Origin: Paucimonas lemoignei
GTDB lineage: Bacteria > Pseudomonadota > Gammaproteobacteria > Pseudomonadales > Pseudomonadaceae
Assembly: GCA_900475325.1 (NCBI GenBank)
Contig: LS483371.1
Location: 868,001 to 932,000 of the forward strand
Reading direction: 5' to 3'
Length of the DNA: 64,000 nt
Shown: one piece after another, positions 51,906-61,663 of the stretch
Numbering within the stretch: position 1 is the first letter of the stretch
How the letters are laid out: every line of letters begins with the position of its first letter
The notes under the pieces: generated by a model
The model's database searches: none
What the model was told of the DNA's origin: nothing
Seen by the model: only the letters and a program-made list of their open reading frames with translations
Translations under genes and position numbers: made by a program

Positions 51906-52778
51906 TCAGCGCCCCAGATAAACCTCAATCACTCGTTCATCCGCCTGCACATCGGTCAGCGAGCCTTCGGCCAATACGCTGCCTTGATGCAGAACGGTGA
52001 CGTGGTCGGCAATCGAGCCGACGAAGCCCATGTCGTGTTCCACCACCATCAGCGAATGCTTGACCGCCAGGCTCTTGAACAGCTCGGCAGTGAATTCGGT
52101 TTCGGCGTCGGTCATGCCCGCCACAGGTTCGTCCAGCAGCAGTAATTGCGGGTCCTGGACCAGCAACATGCCGATTTCCAGAAACTGCTTCTGCCCATGG
52201 GACAACAAGCCCGCTGGGCGCTGCATGGATGAGGTGAGGCGAATGGTTTCCAGCACTTCGTTGATGCGATCGCGTTGTTCGCCGCTGAGCTTGGCCCGCA
52301 GGCTGGCCCACACCGATTTGTCGGTTTTCTGCGCCAGCTCCAGGTTCTCGAACACGCTCAGGGCTTCGAAGACCGTGGGCTTCTGAAACTTGCGGCCAAT
52401 GCCCGCCTGAGCAATTTCGACTTCGCTCATCTGGGTCAGGTCCAGGGTTTCACCGAACCAGGCTTTGCCGTGGCTGGGGCGAGTCTTGCCGGTGATCACG
52501 TCCATCAGCGTGGTTTTGCCTGCCCCGTTGGGGCCGATGATGCAGCGCAACTCGCCAACGCTGATGTACAGATTCAGATCGTTGAGGGCCTTGAAGCCAT
52601 CGAAGCTGACGCTGATGTCTTCCAGGGTCAGGATCGTGCCGTGGCGAGTGTTCAGGCCTTTGCCAACGCTCTGGCCCAAGCCGATGGCATCGCGGCTGGT
52701 GCCTGCGTCCGCATTGGGATGCAGAGGATGATCAAGAATTGGTTCGAGCATGAATGCAGGTGTCGGAGTGGTTTTCAT
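51906..52778 (-). CDS. urtD: Urea ABC transporter ATP-binding protein UrtD
   Basis: 290 residues from the ATG at 52778 (GAGGAG upstream). A ~45-residue N-terminal extension precedes the ABC domain. Walker A GPNGAGKTT at 82-90, signature LSHGQKQFLEIGMLL, Walker B LLLLDEPVAGMTD, switch EHDMGFV. LivG-like partner of UrtE. Four-base overlap with urtC. Confidence 0.95.
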   Translation of the reverse strand: MKTTPTPAFMLEPILDHPLHPNADAGTSRDAIGLGQSVGKGLNTRHGTILTLEDISVSFDGFKALNDLNLYISVGELRCIIGPNGAGKTTLMDVITGKTRPSHGKAWFGETLDLTQMSEVEIAQAGIGRKFQKPTVFEALSVFENLELAQKTDKSVWASLRAKLSGEQRDRINEVLETIRLTSSMQRPAGLLSHGQKQFLEIGMLLVQDPQLLLLDEPVAGMTDAETEFTAELFKSLAVKHSLMVVEHDMGFVGSIADHVTVLHQGSVLAEGSLTDVQADERVIEVYLGR

Positions 52779-53854
52779 TGTTCGCTCCTCTTCTTGAGCA
52801 AACCGATCACGCCCTTGGGCAGATACAGGGTCACGATGATGAACAGCGCGCCCAGGAAGAACAGCCAGTATTCCGGGAAGGCCACGGTGAACCAGCTCTT
52901 CATGCCGTTGACCACGCCTGCGCCCAGCAACGGGCCGATCAGCGTGCCTCGTCCACCGAGAGCAACCCAGACAGCGGCTTCGATGGAGTTGGTCGGCGAC
53001 ATTTCGCTGGGGTTGATGATGCCCACTTGCGGCACATACAACGCACCGGCCAGGCCGCACAGCACGGCGCTCAATACCCAGACAAACAGCTTGAAACCTC
53101 GAGGGTCGTAACCGCAGAACATCAGGCGGTTTTCCGCGTCGCGCAGGGCGGTCAGTACCCGACCGAACTTGCTCTGGGCCAGGCGCCAGCCGATGTACAG
53201 GCTGACCACCAGCAGGATCACTGTGGCCAGAAACAGCGTGGCCCGGGTGCCTTGTGAACTGATGCTGAAACCCAGAATGCTGCGGAAGTTGGTGAAGCCG
53301 TTGTTGCCGCCAAAGCCGGTCTCATTGCGGAAGAACAGCAGCATGCCTGCGAAGGTCAGGGCCTGGGTCATGATCGAGAAATACACGCCCTTGATCCGCG
53401 ACCGGAAGGCGAAGAAGCCGAACACCAGCGCCAGCAAACCGGGGGCGAGCACCACCAGACACATGGCCCACAGGAAGTTATCGGTCCCCGCCCAGTACCA
53501 CGGCATTTCGGTCCACGACAGAAAAGTCATGAAGGCTGGCAAGCCATCGCCTGCGGCCTGGCGCATCAAATACATGCCCATGGCATAGCCGCCCAGGGCG
53601 AAGAACAGGCCGTGGCCCAAGGACAACAGACCGGCGTAACCCCAGACCAGATCCAGCGCCAGGGCGACGATGGCGTAGCAGAGAATCTTGCCCACTAGCG
53701 TGAGCGTATAGGCCGACACCTGGAAGCTGTTGTCGGCGGGCAGCAGGGACATCAGCGGCATTGCCAGCAGGATCGCGAGCACGATAATGCCCACGGCCGC
53801 CGTGCCTTTGGGGCCGACTTTTTGTGCAGCAGTGACCATCAAGGGTTGGTTCAT
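52775..53854 (-). CDS. urtC: Urea ABC transporter permease UrtC
   Basis: 359 residues, about nine helices. LDLVWGYAGLLSLGHGLFFALGGY-type block (near residue 70), GNNGFTNF, and WVALGGRGTLIGPLLGAG as the ATPase-contact loop. LivM-like half of the urea channel. Overlaps urtB by one base and urtD by four. Confidence 0.95.
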   Translation of the reverse strand: MNQPLMVTAAQKVGPKGTAAVGIIVLAILLAMPLMSLLPADNSFQVSAYTLTLVGKILCYAIVALALDLVWGYAGLLSLGHGLFFALGGYAMGMYLMRQAAGDGLPAFMTFLSWTEMPWYWAGTDNFLWAMCLVVLAPGLLALVFGFFAFRSRIKGVYFSIMTQALTFAGMLLFFRNETGFGGNNGFTNFRSILGFSISSQGTRATLFLATVILLVVSLYIGWRLAQSKFGRVLTALRDAENRLMFCGYDPRGFKLFVWVLSAVLCGLAGALYVPQVGIINPSEMSPTNSIEAAVWVALGGRGTLIGPLLGAGVVNGMKSWFTVAFPEYWLFFLGALFIIVTLYLPKGVIGLLKKRSEQ

Positions 53855-55434
53855 CAGTCGATCACCCGTCCTTTCAATGCGAAGAGGCCTTGCGGACGTT
53901 TCTGGATAAACAGAATGATCAGCGCCAGGATCAGGATCTTGCCCAGTACGGCGCCGATCTGCGGTTCGAGAATCTTGTTGGCGATACCCAGCCCGAACGC
54001 CGCCATGACGCTACCGGCCAGTTGCCCGACACCGCCGAGCACCACCACGAGGAACGAGTCGATGATGTAGCTCTGGCCAAGGTCCGGACCGACGTTGCCG
54101 ATCTGACTCAGGGCGACACCGCCAAGCCCCGCGATGCCGGAGCCGAGCCCGAAGGCCATCATGTCGATGCGCCCCGTGGGCACGCCGCAGCAGGCCGCCA
54201 TGTTGCGGTTCTGGGTCACGGCACGCACGTTCAGACCCAGGCGCGTCTTGTTCAGCAGCAACCAGGTCAACACCACCACGAACAGCGCGAACGCGATGAT
54301 CACGATGCGGTTGTATGGCAGCACCAGATTGGGCAGCACTTGAAAGCCACCGGACAGCCATTCCGGGTTGGCGACTTCAACGTTCTGCGCACCAAAGGCC
54401 AGGCGCACTGCCTGGATCAGCATCAGGCTGATGCCCCAGGTGGCGAGCAGGGTTTCCAGTGGTCGGCCGTACAAATGGCGAATCACCGTACGCTCCAGCG
54501 CCATGCCGATGGCCGCCGTGACAAAGAACGCCACCGGCAAGGCAATCAGCGGGTAGTACTCGATGGCACCCGGCGCATAACGCTGGAACATCAATTGCAC
54601 CACATAGGTGGAGTAAGCCCCCAGCATCAGCATTTCGCCGTGGGCCATGTTGATCACGCCCAGCAGGCCGAAGGTGATCGCCAGACCCAGCGCGGCCAGC
54701 AGCAGGATCGACCCTAACGACATGCCGCTGAACGCCTGACCGAGAATCTCGCCGATCATCAGCTTGCGTTTGACTTGAGCCAGGCTGGTTTCGGCTGCCA
54801 GACGCACGCTGGCTTCGGTTTCCACGCCTGGAGAAAGCAGGGTTTCGAGGCGGGTGCGGGCCAGTGGGTCGCCGGTTTCACCCAGCAATCGCACCGCGGC
54901 CATACGCACTGTGGGGCTGGAATCCACCAGTTGCAGATTGGCCAGTGCCAGGCTCAGGGCGTCATGCACGGCGTCATCTTTTTCATCGGCGACTTGCATG
55001 CTCAGCAGCGGCAACTGCGCCGGGCGAGCGGATTTTTGCAATTGCAAGGCGGCGGCCAGACGCAATTTTGCGTCGTCGGCCAATAGCTGGTGGCTGGCCA
55101 AAGCGGTATCGACCAGGCCACGCAGGCGGTTATTCAGGCGCAGTTTGCGCGGTTCGTCAGAGGGGGCAGCGTCGGCGGCGGGCGTGTCGACAGCCACGTA
55201 TTGGTCGCCGGTTTCTATGTAGGCGCGCTTGCTGCTGTCGGCCGCGACTCGGCCTTCCTGCAGGGCAATGATCAGCTCGGTACGTGCCGGAACAGGTTTG
55301 GCGGCCCAGGTTTCGAGCAATTCGGCTTGTTGCGCGGAGCTGGCCGCCACGAAATCACCGGCATCGCTGGCCTGCGCCGCCATGGGCAGCAGTAGGCCGA
55401 GGGTGAATATGAAGCGGTACACAATGTTGGGCAT
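53854..55434 (-). CDS. urtB: Urea ABC transporter permease UrtB
   Basis: 526 residues. A Sec signal peptide (to ~22, MAAQA) leads a ~200-residue periplasmic helical, HEAT-like region (AVHDALSLALANLQ, TVRMAAVRLLGETGDP). A LivH-like channel domain follows from ~235 (LGLAITFGLLGVINMAHGEM, VVLGGVGQLAGSV). The extra N-terminal domain is usual in proteobacterial UrtB. A REP pair lies in the 184-base gap to urtA. Confidence 0.95.
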   Translation of the reverse strand: MPNIVYRFIFTLGLLLPMAAQASDAGDFVAASSAQQAELLETWAAKPVPARTELIIALQEGRVAADSSKRAYIETGDQYVAVDTPAADAAPSDEPRKLRLNNRLRGLVDTALASHQLLADDAKLRLAAALQLQKSARPAQLPLLSMQVADEKDDAVHDALSLALANLQLVDSSPTVRMAAVRLLGETGDPLARTRLETLLSPGVETEASVRLAAETSLAQVKRKLMIGEILGQAFSGMSLGSILLLAALGLAITFGLLGVINMAHGEMLMLGAYSTYVVQLMFQRYAPGAIEYYPLIALPVAFFVTAAIGMALERTVIRHLYGRPLETLLATWGISLMLIQAVRLAFGAQNVEVANPEWLSGGFQVLPNLVLPYNRIVIIAFALFVVVLTWLLLNKTRLGLNVRAVTQNRNMAACCGVPTGRIDMMAFGLGSGIAGLGGVALSQIGNVGPDLGQSYIIDSFLVVVLGGVGQLAGSVMAAFGLGIANKILEPQIGAVLGKILILALIILFIQKRPQGLFALKGRVID

Positions 55435-55490
55435 GGCGATAGCCTGAATGTCGGCGACGGCGTTCCAGCAGGAATACCGTGTTGAGGCAT

Positions 55491-55557
55491 TTCGCGAATG
55501 AATTCGCTCCCACAGGGGGATCGCGTTTCATTGTGGGAGCGAATTCATTCGCGAAGG
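55491..55557. repeat. REP pair, outward-facing, GGGAGCGAATTCATTCGCG family
   Basis: Two arms in outward order in the urtA-urtB gap. May stabilise the urtA message above that of urtB-E. Confidence 0.8.
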
Positions 55558-55618
55558 CGTCGTTTCAAACAACAGTATTTGATGGCCCATGCGCATAACG
55601 TACGGACCATCGCTTTAC

Positions 55619-56884
55619 TTAATTACTCTTCACCGCGTGGTCCGGCTTCTTGTCGTTACCCGGGATGTACGGGCTCCACGGCTGGGCGCGGATTGGCTCT
55701 TTGGTCTGCCAGACGACGTTGAACTGACCGTTGTCTTCGACTTCGCCGATCATCACCGGCTTGTGCAGGTGGTGGTTGGTTTTATCCATGGTCAGGGTGA
55801 AGCCCGATGGCGCGGCAAAGGTCTGGCCAGCCATGGCTTCGCGGACTTTATCCACGTCGGTGGACTTGGCTTTCTCGACCGCTTGCGCCCACATGTGGAT
55901 ACCCACGTAGGTGGCTTCCATTGGGTCGTTGGTTACCGCCTTGTCAGCACCTGGCAGGTTTTTCTTCTTGGCGTAGGCTTTCCAGTCCGCCACGAACTTG
56001 GTATTGACCGGGTTTTCCACGGACTGGAAGTAGTTCCAGGCCGCCAGGTGGCCGACCAGCGGTTTGGTGTCGATGCCGCGCAGTTCTTCTTCACCCACCG
56101 AGAACGCCACAACCGGTACGTCGGTGGCTTTCAGGCCCTGGTTGGCCAGTTCTTTGTAGAACGGCACGTTGGAGTCGCCGTTGACGGTGGAGATCACAGC
56201 CGTCTTGCCACCCGCCGAGAACTTCTTGATGTTGGCCACGATGGTTTGATAGTCAGCATGGCCGAACGGGGTGTAGACCTCTTCGATGTCCTTGTCCGCT
56301 ACGCCTTTGGAATGCAGGAACGAGCGCAGAATCTTGTTGGTGGTACGCGGGTAGACGTAGTCGGTGCCCAGCAGGAAGTAGCGCTTGGCTGCGCCGCCGT
56401 CTTCGCTCATCAGGTACTCAACCGCAGGAATGGCCTGCTGGTTTGGCGCTGCGCCGGTGTAGAACACGTTCGGCGACATCTCTTCGCCTTCGTACTGAAC
56501 CGGGTAGAACAGCAGGCCATTGAGTTCTTCGAACACCGGCAATACCGATTTACGCGACACCGAGGTCCAGCAGCCGAACACCACGGCAACCTTGTCCTGG
56601 GTCAGCAGCTGACGGCCTTTTTCTGCGAACAGCGGCCAGTTCGAAGCCGGGTCGACGACCACTGCTTCAAGCATCTTGCCGTTGACGCCACCCTTGGCGT
56701 TGATTTCGTCGATGGTCATCAACGCCATGTCTTTGAGCGATGTTTCCGAAATCGCCATGGTCCCGGACAACGAGTGCAGGATGCCGACCTTGATGGTCTC
56801 GGCGGCCTGGACGGTCCATGTCAGACCCATGGCGGCAATGGAGGCGGACAGGGTGAAGGCTTTGATCAGACTGCGACGCTTCAT
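55619..56884 (-). CDS. urtA: Urea ABC transporter substrate-binding protein UrtA
   Basis: 421 residues from the ATG at 56884 (GGAG eight bases upstream). The signal peptide begins MKRRSLIKAF, Tat-like in its paired Arg but without a full SRRxFLK motif, and ends WTVQAA. Type I binding protein: TIKVGILHSLSGTMAISE, FGCWTSVSRKSVLPVFEE and LLFYPVQYEGEE are UrtA hallmarks. Binds urea in the periplasm. First gene of the urt-ure unit, behind a sigma-54-type promoter. Confidence 0.96.
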   Translation of the reverse strand: MKRRSLIKAFTLSASIAAMGLTWTVQAAETIKVGILHSLSGTMAISETSLKDMALMTIDEINAKGGVNGKMLEAVVVDPASNWPLFAEKGRQLLTQDKVAVVFGCWTSVSRKSVLPVFEELNGLLFYPVQYEGEEMSPNVFYTGAAPNQQAIPAVEYLMSEDGGAAKRYFLLGTDYVYPRTTNKILRSFLHSKGVADKDIEEVYTPFGHADYQTIVANIKKFSAGGKTAVISTVNGDSNVPFYKELANQGLKATDVPVVAFSVGEEELRGIDTKPLVGHLAAWNYFQSVENPVNTKFVADWKAYAKKKNLPGADKAVTNDPMEATYVGIHMWAQAVEKAKSTDVDKVREAMAGQTFAAPSGFTLTMDKTNHHLHKPVMIGEVEDNGQFNVVWQTKEPIRAQPWSPYIPGNDKKPDHAVKSN

Positions 56885-56945
56885 GGGGCTAGCTCCGTTA
56901 TTGGATTTCGATGGGCACGCGATGACGCCTGGCTTAAAGCTGATC

Positions 56946-56961
56946 TGCAAAGGCTGGGCCA
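56946..56961 (-). promoter_or_regulatory. Sigma-54-type promoter of urtA
   Basis: Reading leftward: TGGCCCAGCCTTTGCA, with GG-N10-GC spacing and 10 of 12 defined positions. The leader to the urtA ATG would be ~50 bases. Confidence 0.55.
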
Positions 56962-57056
56962 AGGCGTGAAATAGCGGGCTAGCGCGGGAAGCTGTCGGGG
57001 TGGACAGGAAATTTCGCACCGGATTGGGACTTCGGTGGCGAGGTGGTGCGTCGGGG

Positions 57057-57073
57057 TGCGCTGGTTTGGTGCT
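57057..57073 (-). promoter_or_regulatory. NtrC-like site upstream of urtA
   Basis: GCGC-N7-GTGC (9 of 12 positions of TGCACC-N5-GGTGCA) about 100 bases upstream of the -24 element. Further GGTGCG half-sites lie at 57045-57060. Confidence 0.35.
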
Positions 57074-57100
57074 GTGGGCTGTATCGGTTCGCCGCGGCCC

Positions 57101-57191
57101 TGTGGGAGCGAATTCATTCGCGAAGGCGATGACTCAGACGCCGAAATGCATCGAGTCGACTGACCTCTTCGCGAATGAATTCGCTCCCGCA
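57101..57191. repeat. REPIN, GGGAGCGAATTCATTCGCG family
   Basis: Inverted arms at both ends, the right one with a single-base change (CCCGCA). Lies between the urtA promoter region and the FecCD-type permease gene. Confidence 0.85.
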
Positions 57192-57217
57192 GGGTGGCTG
57201 CATTTCAATGCGGAAAT

Positions 57218-58270
57218 CTACTGGGCCTTACCTTTGCGCATCAACCCAATAAAGAACAACCCGCCAATCGCCGCCGTTGCAACGCCAATCGGCAAGTCTT
57301 CCGGGGCGATCAGGGTGCGGGCGGCGACGTCGACCCATACCAGGAAAATACTGCCCATCAGCACGCACACCGGCAGCAGCCGACGGTGCTCGGCACCCAC
57401 CAGACGCCGGGCGATGTGCGGGATCATCAAGCCGACAAAACCGATGGAACCGCTGATGGAGACCATCACGCCTGTCATCAACGAGGCGATCAGGAATACT
57501 TTGACCCTGACGTTGCGGGCGTTGAGCCCCAGCGTCACGGCCGTCTGTTCACCCGCCATCAGCGCATTGAGCGAACGGGCCATCGCCAGCAGCAGAGCCA
57601 GGCCGATCAGCACGCTGATCGCCGGAATACCCAGCAACTCCCAGCGCGCCAGCCCCAGGCCACCGAGCATCCAGAACATGACGGCCGAACTGGCGCGATG
57701 ATCGCCCATGAACAGCAGCAGATTGGCCAGCGCCATCATCACGAACGACACGGCAATCCCGCACAGCAGCAGGCGGTCGCTGTCCAGCCGACCCTGGCGG
57801 CTGGCGATGGCAAGGACCATCAACATGCTGCACAGCGCGCCAATGAACGCCGCCAGCGGCAACGTCAACACGCCGATCAACTCGCCCACGTGCAGCACCA
57901 CAATCACCGCGCCGAGGGTGGCTCCGGAAGTCACGCCGAGCAGATGCGGATCCGCCAGCGGGTTGCGCGTGGTGGCCTGCAGCACCGCGCCGGTCAACGC
58001 CAGCCCCGCGCCCACCAACGCTCCGAGCAGCATGCGGGGCACGCGGATCAGCCAGACAATATGTTCCTGGCCCGCAGTCCAGGTCGGTACGTCAGGCCCG
58101 ACACCCAAAACCTTGTGCAGCAAAATCTGCCAGACCACCGAAGCCGGTACCCGCGCCGAGCCGAACCCCAGCGACAGCACGCAGGACGCCAGCAGAGCGA
58201 GGCCCAGCAGTCCTAACAGCCAGCGGTAACGGTCGTGGCCCACCAGCGTCGGTGGCAGATTGAATTTCAC
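57218..58270 (-). CDS. FecCD/BtuC-type ABC transporter permease
   Basis: 350 residues, about ten helices. RVPRMLLGALVGAGLALTGA, TRNPLADPHLLGVTSGAT, and GFVGLMIPHIARRLVGAEHR are the hallmarks of siderophore/haem/cobalamin permeases. Forms a homodimeric channel. Its start overlaps the stop of the binding-protein gene. The neighbouring cobK/cbiD genes suggest a corrinoid or cobalt chelate as substrate. Confidence 0.93.
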   Translation of the reverse strand: MKFNLPPTLVGHDRYRWLLGLLGLALLASCVLSLGFGSARVPASVVWQILLHKVLGVGPDVPTWTAGQEHIVWLIRVPRMLLGALVGAGLALTGAVLQATTRNPLADPHLLGVTSGATLGAVIVVLHVGELIGVLTLPLAAFIGALCSMLMVLAIASRQGRLDSDRLLLCGIAVSFVMMALANLLLFMGDHRASSAVMFWMLGGLGLARWELLGIPAISVLIGLALLLAMARSLNALMAGEQTAVTLGLNARNVRVKVFLIASLMTGVMVSISGSIGFVGLMIPHIARRLVGAEHRRLLPVCVLMGSIFLVWVDVAARTLIAPEDLPIGVATAAIGGLFFIGLMRKGKAQ

Positions 58271-59238
58271 TGGGTTTTGCCGGGTAGCGCTTGGCCGTGA
58301 AAGCCCGCGGCAAGGGTTTCGATGGCGTCGATATTCTCGATGCCTGGCGTGGCGGCGACATATGGGATGACGATGAAGCGCTTGTTACGAATCGCGTCCA
58401 CTGATTGCAGGGCCGGATTGCTTAGCAAAAACTGGATCTTCTGCTCGGCGGTGATTTCGCTGTAGTCGACGATCACAATCACTTGCGGGTTGCGCTCGAC
58501 CACCGTTTCCCAGTTCACCCGGGTCCAGCTGGCGTCGATGTCGTCGAGAATGTTTGTGCCCCCGGCGGCGGTGATCAGCGCCTGCGGCATGGCCAGGCGG
58601 CCCGACGTCATGGCCCGGTCTTCGCCGCTGTCGTACAGAAAGACACGAGGCTGTGTCTTGGGCAGCGTGGCCCGAACCTTCGCCACGCGCTGCTGCATCT
58701 GTGCGATCAACTGTTCGGCGCGGTCCTGCACGTTGAAAATCCGCCCCAGGTTGCGCAGGTCGTTATACGTGTCGTCCAGGCTCGCTCCGGCGCGCTTCAT
58801 TACGAAAGCACAGGATTCGGTCAGCTCGTACACCTTGATGCCCAGCGGCGCCAGGGTTTGCGGGGTGAGGTCGCCACCCACGCGCATGCCGTAATCCCAT
58901 CCGGCGAAGAAGAAATCGACGTTGGCGTTGAGCAGGGTTTCAACCGATGGGTATTTCGCGGCCAGTTCCGGCAGGCCATCGAGGCTGTTGCGCAGTTCCG
59001 GAGTGACGGTTTTCCAGCCGCTGATTCCGCTGAAACCAGCCATGCTCGATTTCAGGCCCAGCGCCAGCATCATCTGAGTCATGTTGATGTCATGGCTGAC
59101 GGCATGGGTCGGCGCCTTGTCGAAGGTCACCTGTCGATCACAGCTGGTGATGGTGACCGGGTAGTGGGTGGCTTCGGCCCAGGCGCTGGTGGCAACGGAC
59201 AGCAGCGCGAAGCAGAGAACGCAGAGAACTGACTTCAT
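58267..59238 (-). CDS. FecB/BtuF-type ABC transporter substrate-binding protein
   Basis: 323 residues. Sec signal peptide of 21 (ends SAWA). Class III periplasmic binding protein with two lobes joined by a helix: CDRQVTFDKAPTHAVSHDIN, NVDFFFAGWDYGMRVGG, VERNPQVIVIVDY. Two cysteines (ITSCDRQ and TESCAFV). Ligand not decided: ferric siderophore, corrinoid or other chelate. Middle gene of an ATPase-binding protein-permease operon. Confidence 0.9.
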   Translation of the reverse strand: MKSVLCVLCFALLSVATSAWAEATHYPVTITSCDRQVTFDKAPTHAVSHDINMTQMMLALGLKSSMAGFSGISGWKTVTPELRNSLDGLPELAAKYPSVETLLNANVDFFFAGWDYGMRVGGDLTPQTLAPLGIKVYELTESCAFVMKRAGASLDDTYNDLRNLGRIFNVQDRAEQLIAQMQQRVAKVRATLPKTQPRVFLYDSGEDRAMTSGRLAMPQALITAAGGTNILDDIDASWTRVNWETVVERNPQVIVIVDYSEITAEQKIQFLLSNPALQSVDAIRNKRFIVIPYVAATPGIENIDAIETLAAGFHGQALPGKTQ

Positions 59239-60023
59239 GGGTGAGTGATCCAGGTAATACGTGGGTAACCGGAAAGGGGGTGGCTATCGACCAGGGCTTC
59301 TACGCCGAACACCTGACGCAGCAGGTCAACGGTGAGGACCTCGGTCGGGGTGCCGCTGGCGACGATTTTTCCGCCGTCGATGACATACAGCCGATCGCAG
59401 AACGCAGCGGCCAGGTTCAGGTCGTGAATGCTTGCCAGGGTGCCGATTTCAAGGCGTTTGACCAGTTGCAACAGCTCCAGCTGATAACGCGGGTCAAGGT
59501 GATTGGTGGGCTCGTCGAGAATCAGCAACTGCGGCTGCTGGGTCAGGGCTCGCGCCAGGATCACCCGTTGTTTCTCCCCGCCGGACAAAGTGGCGAATGC
59601 ATGATCCTCAAAGCCCAGCATGCCGACGCAGGCCAGGGCGTCGCGGATGATCTGCAGGTCTTGTCGGGTATCGCCGTCGAACATTCCCTTGTGCGGGGTG
59701 CGACCCATGGCCACTACTTCATCGACGGTCAGGCCGAAAGCGTCGGGAAACTCCTGCAACACCACGGCAATACGTTGTGCGCACCAGCGCGGCGGTTGTT
59801 GCCAGAGGTTGGCCTGGTCGAGCAGGACTTCACCCTGCGCCGGTTGGCTGAAGCGATAGGCACAGCGCAACAGGCTGGTTTTGCCGCTGCCATTGGGGCC
59901 TATCAATCCGACAAACTCCCCTGGCGCGACGTGCAGGCTTGCATCACGCAGTTTGAAGTGGTGATGACAGTGCCCCGATTCAATCGGCGACCACGTGATG
60001 TTGGTGAGCGTCAGGGATGACAT
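59235..60023 (-). CDS. FecE/BtuD-type ABC transporter ATP-binding protein
   Basis: 262 residues from the ATG at 60023. Walker A GPNGSGKT at 42-49, signature LSGGEKQRVILARAL, Walker B LLILDEPTNHLD. The N-terminus has a His-rich stretch (SGHCHHHFK), unusual for the family and possibly metal-binding. First gene of the importer operon; overlaps the binding-protein gene by four bases. Confidence 0.92.
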   Translation of the reverse strand: MSSLTLTNITWSPIESGHCHHHFKLRDASLHVAPGEFVGLIGPNGSGKTSLLRCAYRFSQPAQGEVLLDQANLWQQPPRWCAQRIAVVLQEFPDAFGLTVDEVVAMGRTPHKGMFDGDTRQDLQIIRDALACVGMLGFEDHAFATLSGGEKQRVILARALTQQPQLLILDEPTNHLDPRYQLELLQLVKRLEIGTLASIHDLNLAAAFCDRLYVIDGGKIVASGTPTEVLTVDLLRQVFGVEALVDSHPLSGYPRITWITHP

Positions 60024-60127
60024 TGAGCAGCGCCAGGCAAGCAAACGGGCATTGTACGGATCAACGTGGCGAGGTGCATGTCGGGTTGCTCATGTTGAGA
60101 TTTAGGACCGTTCAATGTGTTCGATCC

Positions 60128-60201
60128 TGTAGGAGCTGCCGAAGGCTGCGAACAGCGGTGTGTCTCAGAGATTGCTTTCGCAGCCTGCGGCAGCTCCTAC
60201 A
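60128..60201. repeat. REPIN, GGAGCTGCCGAAGGCTGCG family
   Basis: Inverted arms at both ends, between the PepSY gene and the ABC ATPase gene. Confidence 0.85.
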
Positions 60202-60206
60202 AGGGC

Positions 60207-61580
60207 CTACGCCGTCGCTGGCTTCATAAACCGCGACAACACGAGTCGATCCATCACATACACCACCACCAGCGAGGCCCCCACCAGCGGGAACGCCACA
60301 GCAAGGCCGAACATGATGACGATGGCGGCTTTCCAGCGTGGCAGGTCATGACGCAGCGGCGGTACGCCAAGGCTGCCTGCCGGGCGACGTTTCCACCAGA
60401 TCACCAGGCCGCTGACCGACCCCAGCAGAATCATCAGGCACACCAGCAGGATAAGCAGTTGATTCAGCCAACCGAAGAACTTGCCTTCGTGCAGCATCAC
60501 GCCCATTTCAGTGGCTTTGGACACCGCGCTGTAATCGCTCCAGCGCACATCCGCCAGCACCTTGCCGGTGTATTGATCGATATGCAGGGTGGCGTCGTTG
60601 CGCGGGTCATCGGCAAATACCGAGACCGTGAACACACCCTCTGAGGTTTTTGGCTGGGTGATGCTGTAGCCCGGTTCGATACCCCGTTCGGTCGCAATAT
60701 CAACCACCTGTTGCAGGGTAACTTTTGGCGCGGCCGGTCCCGAGTGCATGCCGCCGTGGTTCATGTGCTCGGCGTGATCGCCGGTGGACACCGGCATGGG
60801 CGTGTTTTCCAGTGCCCAAGGCACGGTTTGCACGCTGCCGGTGTTCAGTTCGCCCGCCTGCCGGTCGGACTTGGGTACGTCATTCCACATGGCAGCGGGA
60901 AAGGTGTTCCACACCGCCGCATATTGCTTGCCCCACATGCCGGTCCAGGTCATGCCGCTGATCAGCATGAACAGCAGAAACACCGAGCCCCAGAAGCCGG
61001 TCACCGCATGCAGATCACGCCAGAGCACCCGGCCGCGTTTGGTGAAGCGCGGCCAAAGCACGCCCGCCGGGGATTTGCCCCGCGGCCACCAGAGATAGAG
61101 GCCTGATACGACGAGCATGATCCCCCAACCCGCCGCCAGCTCCACCAGTCGGTCACCGAGGGTGCCAATCATCAATTCGCCATGCACCAGGCGCGCGATG
61201 GCTTGCAAATTGAATTTGGCGTCTTGCGTGCCGAGGATTTCCCCCCGGTAAGGGTCGACGAAAACATTCAGATCGCTGCCACTTTTTTCGCGCACGACAA
61301 ATTGCGCGCTGCCTTCTGCATTGAGTGGCGGGAAGTATTTGCTGACTGACGCTTGTGGATAACTGCTGAGCACCCGCTGCTGCAATTGCTCGGCGCTGAG
61401 TTGATGGTGGCTGGGCGTGACGTGCAGCAGGTCGCTGTACATCAGGTTGTCCAGCTGCGGTTTGAACAGGTAAATAATCCCGGTCAGCGACAGCATGATC
61501 ATGAACGGGGCGACAAAAAGCCCGGCGTAGAAATGCCAGCGCCAGGCAAGGTTATAAAAAGATACAGACGGCTTGGACAC
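60207..61580 (-). CDS. PepSY-associated TM-domain protein (copper module)
   Basis: 457 residues from a GTG at 61580, chosen because GGAGG sits nine bases upstream; no ATG is well placed. Four helices in the PepSY_TM pattern: LAWRWHFYAGLFVAPFM first, then WGIMLVVSGLYLWWPR, VTGFWGSVFLLFMLISG and a C-terminal pair. Large periplasmic loops carry His/Met-rich DHAEHMNHGGMH, which could bind copper. Resembles reductase-like PepSY proteins linked to metal uptake. Third gene after the PCuAC and DUF2946 genes. Confidence 0.88.
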   Translation of the reverse strand: MSKPSVSFYNLAWRWHFYAGLFVAPFMIMLSLTGIIYLFKPQLDNLMYSDLLHVTPSHHQLSAEQLQQRVLSSYPQASVSKYFPPLNAEGSAQFVVREKSGSDLNVFVDPYRGEILGTQDAKFNLQAIARLVHGELMIGTLGDRLVELAAGWGIMLVVSGLYLWWPRGKSPAGVLWPRFTKRGRVLWRDLHAVTGFWGSVFLLFMLISGMTWTGMWGKQYAAVWNTFPAAMWNDVPKSDRQAGELNTGSVQTVPWALENTPMPVSTGDHAEHMNHGGMHSGPAAPKVTLQQVVDIATERGIEPGYSITQPKTSEGVFTVSVFADDPRNDATLHIDQYTGKVLADVRWSDYSAVSKATEMGVMLHEGKFFGWLNQLLILLVCLMILLGSVSGLVIWWKRRPAGSLGVPPLRHDLPRWKAAIVIMFGLAVAFPLVGASLVVVYVMDRLVLSRFMKPATA

Positions 61581-61663
61581 GGAAAATGCCCTCCATTGAG
61601 CGACACACGACGCAGCCCGCCGACAGACCGGGCCTGTGGGCGGGGAGCGCAATCAAATTGGAT

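Noticed and set aside
50298..52145. Long plus-strand frame across ureD and urtE
   Set aside because: It spans two well-conserved minus-strand genes and their gap, and shows no family features.
60024..60127. Cobalamin riboswitch before the chelate importer
   Set aside because: No B12-box-like sequence or matching stems could be recognised in this short leader.
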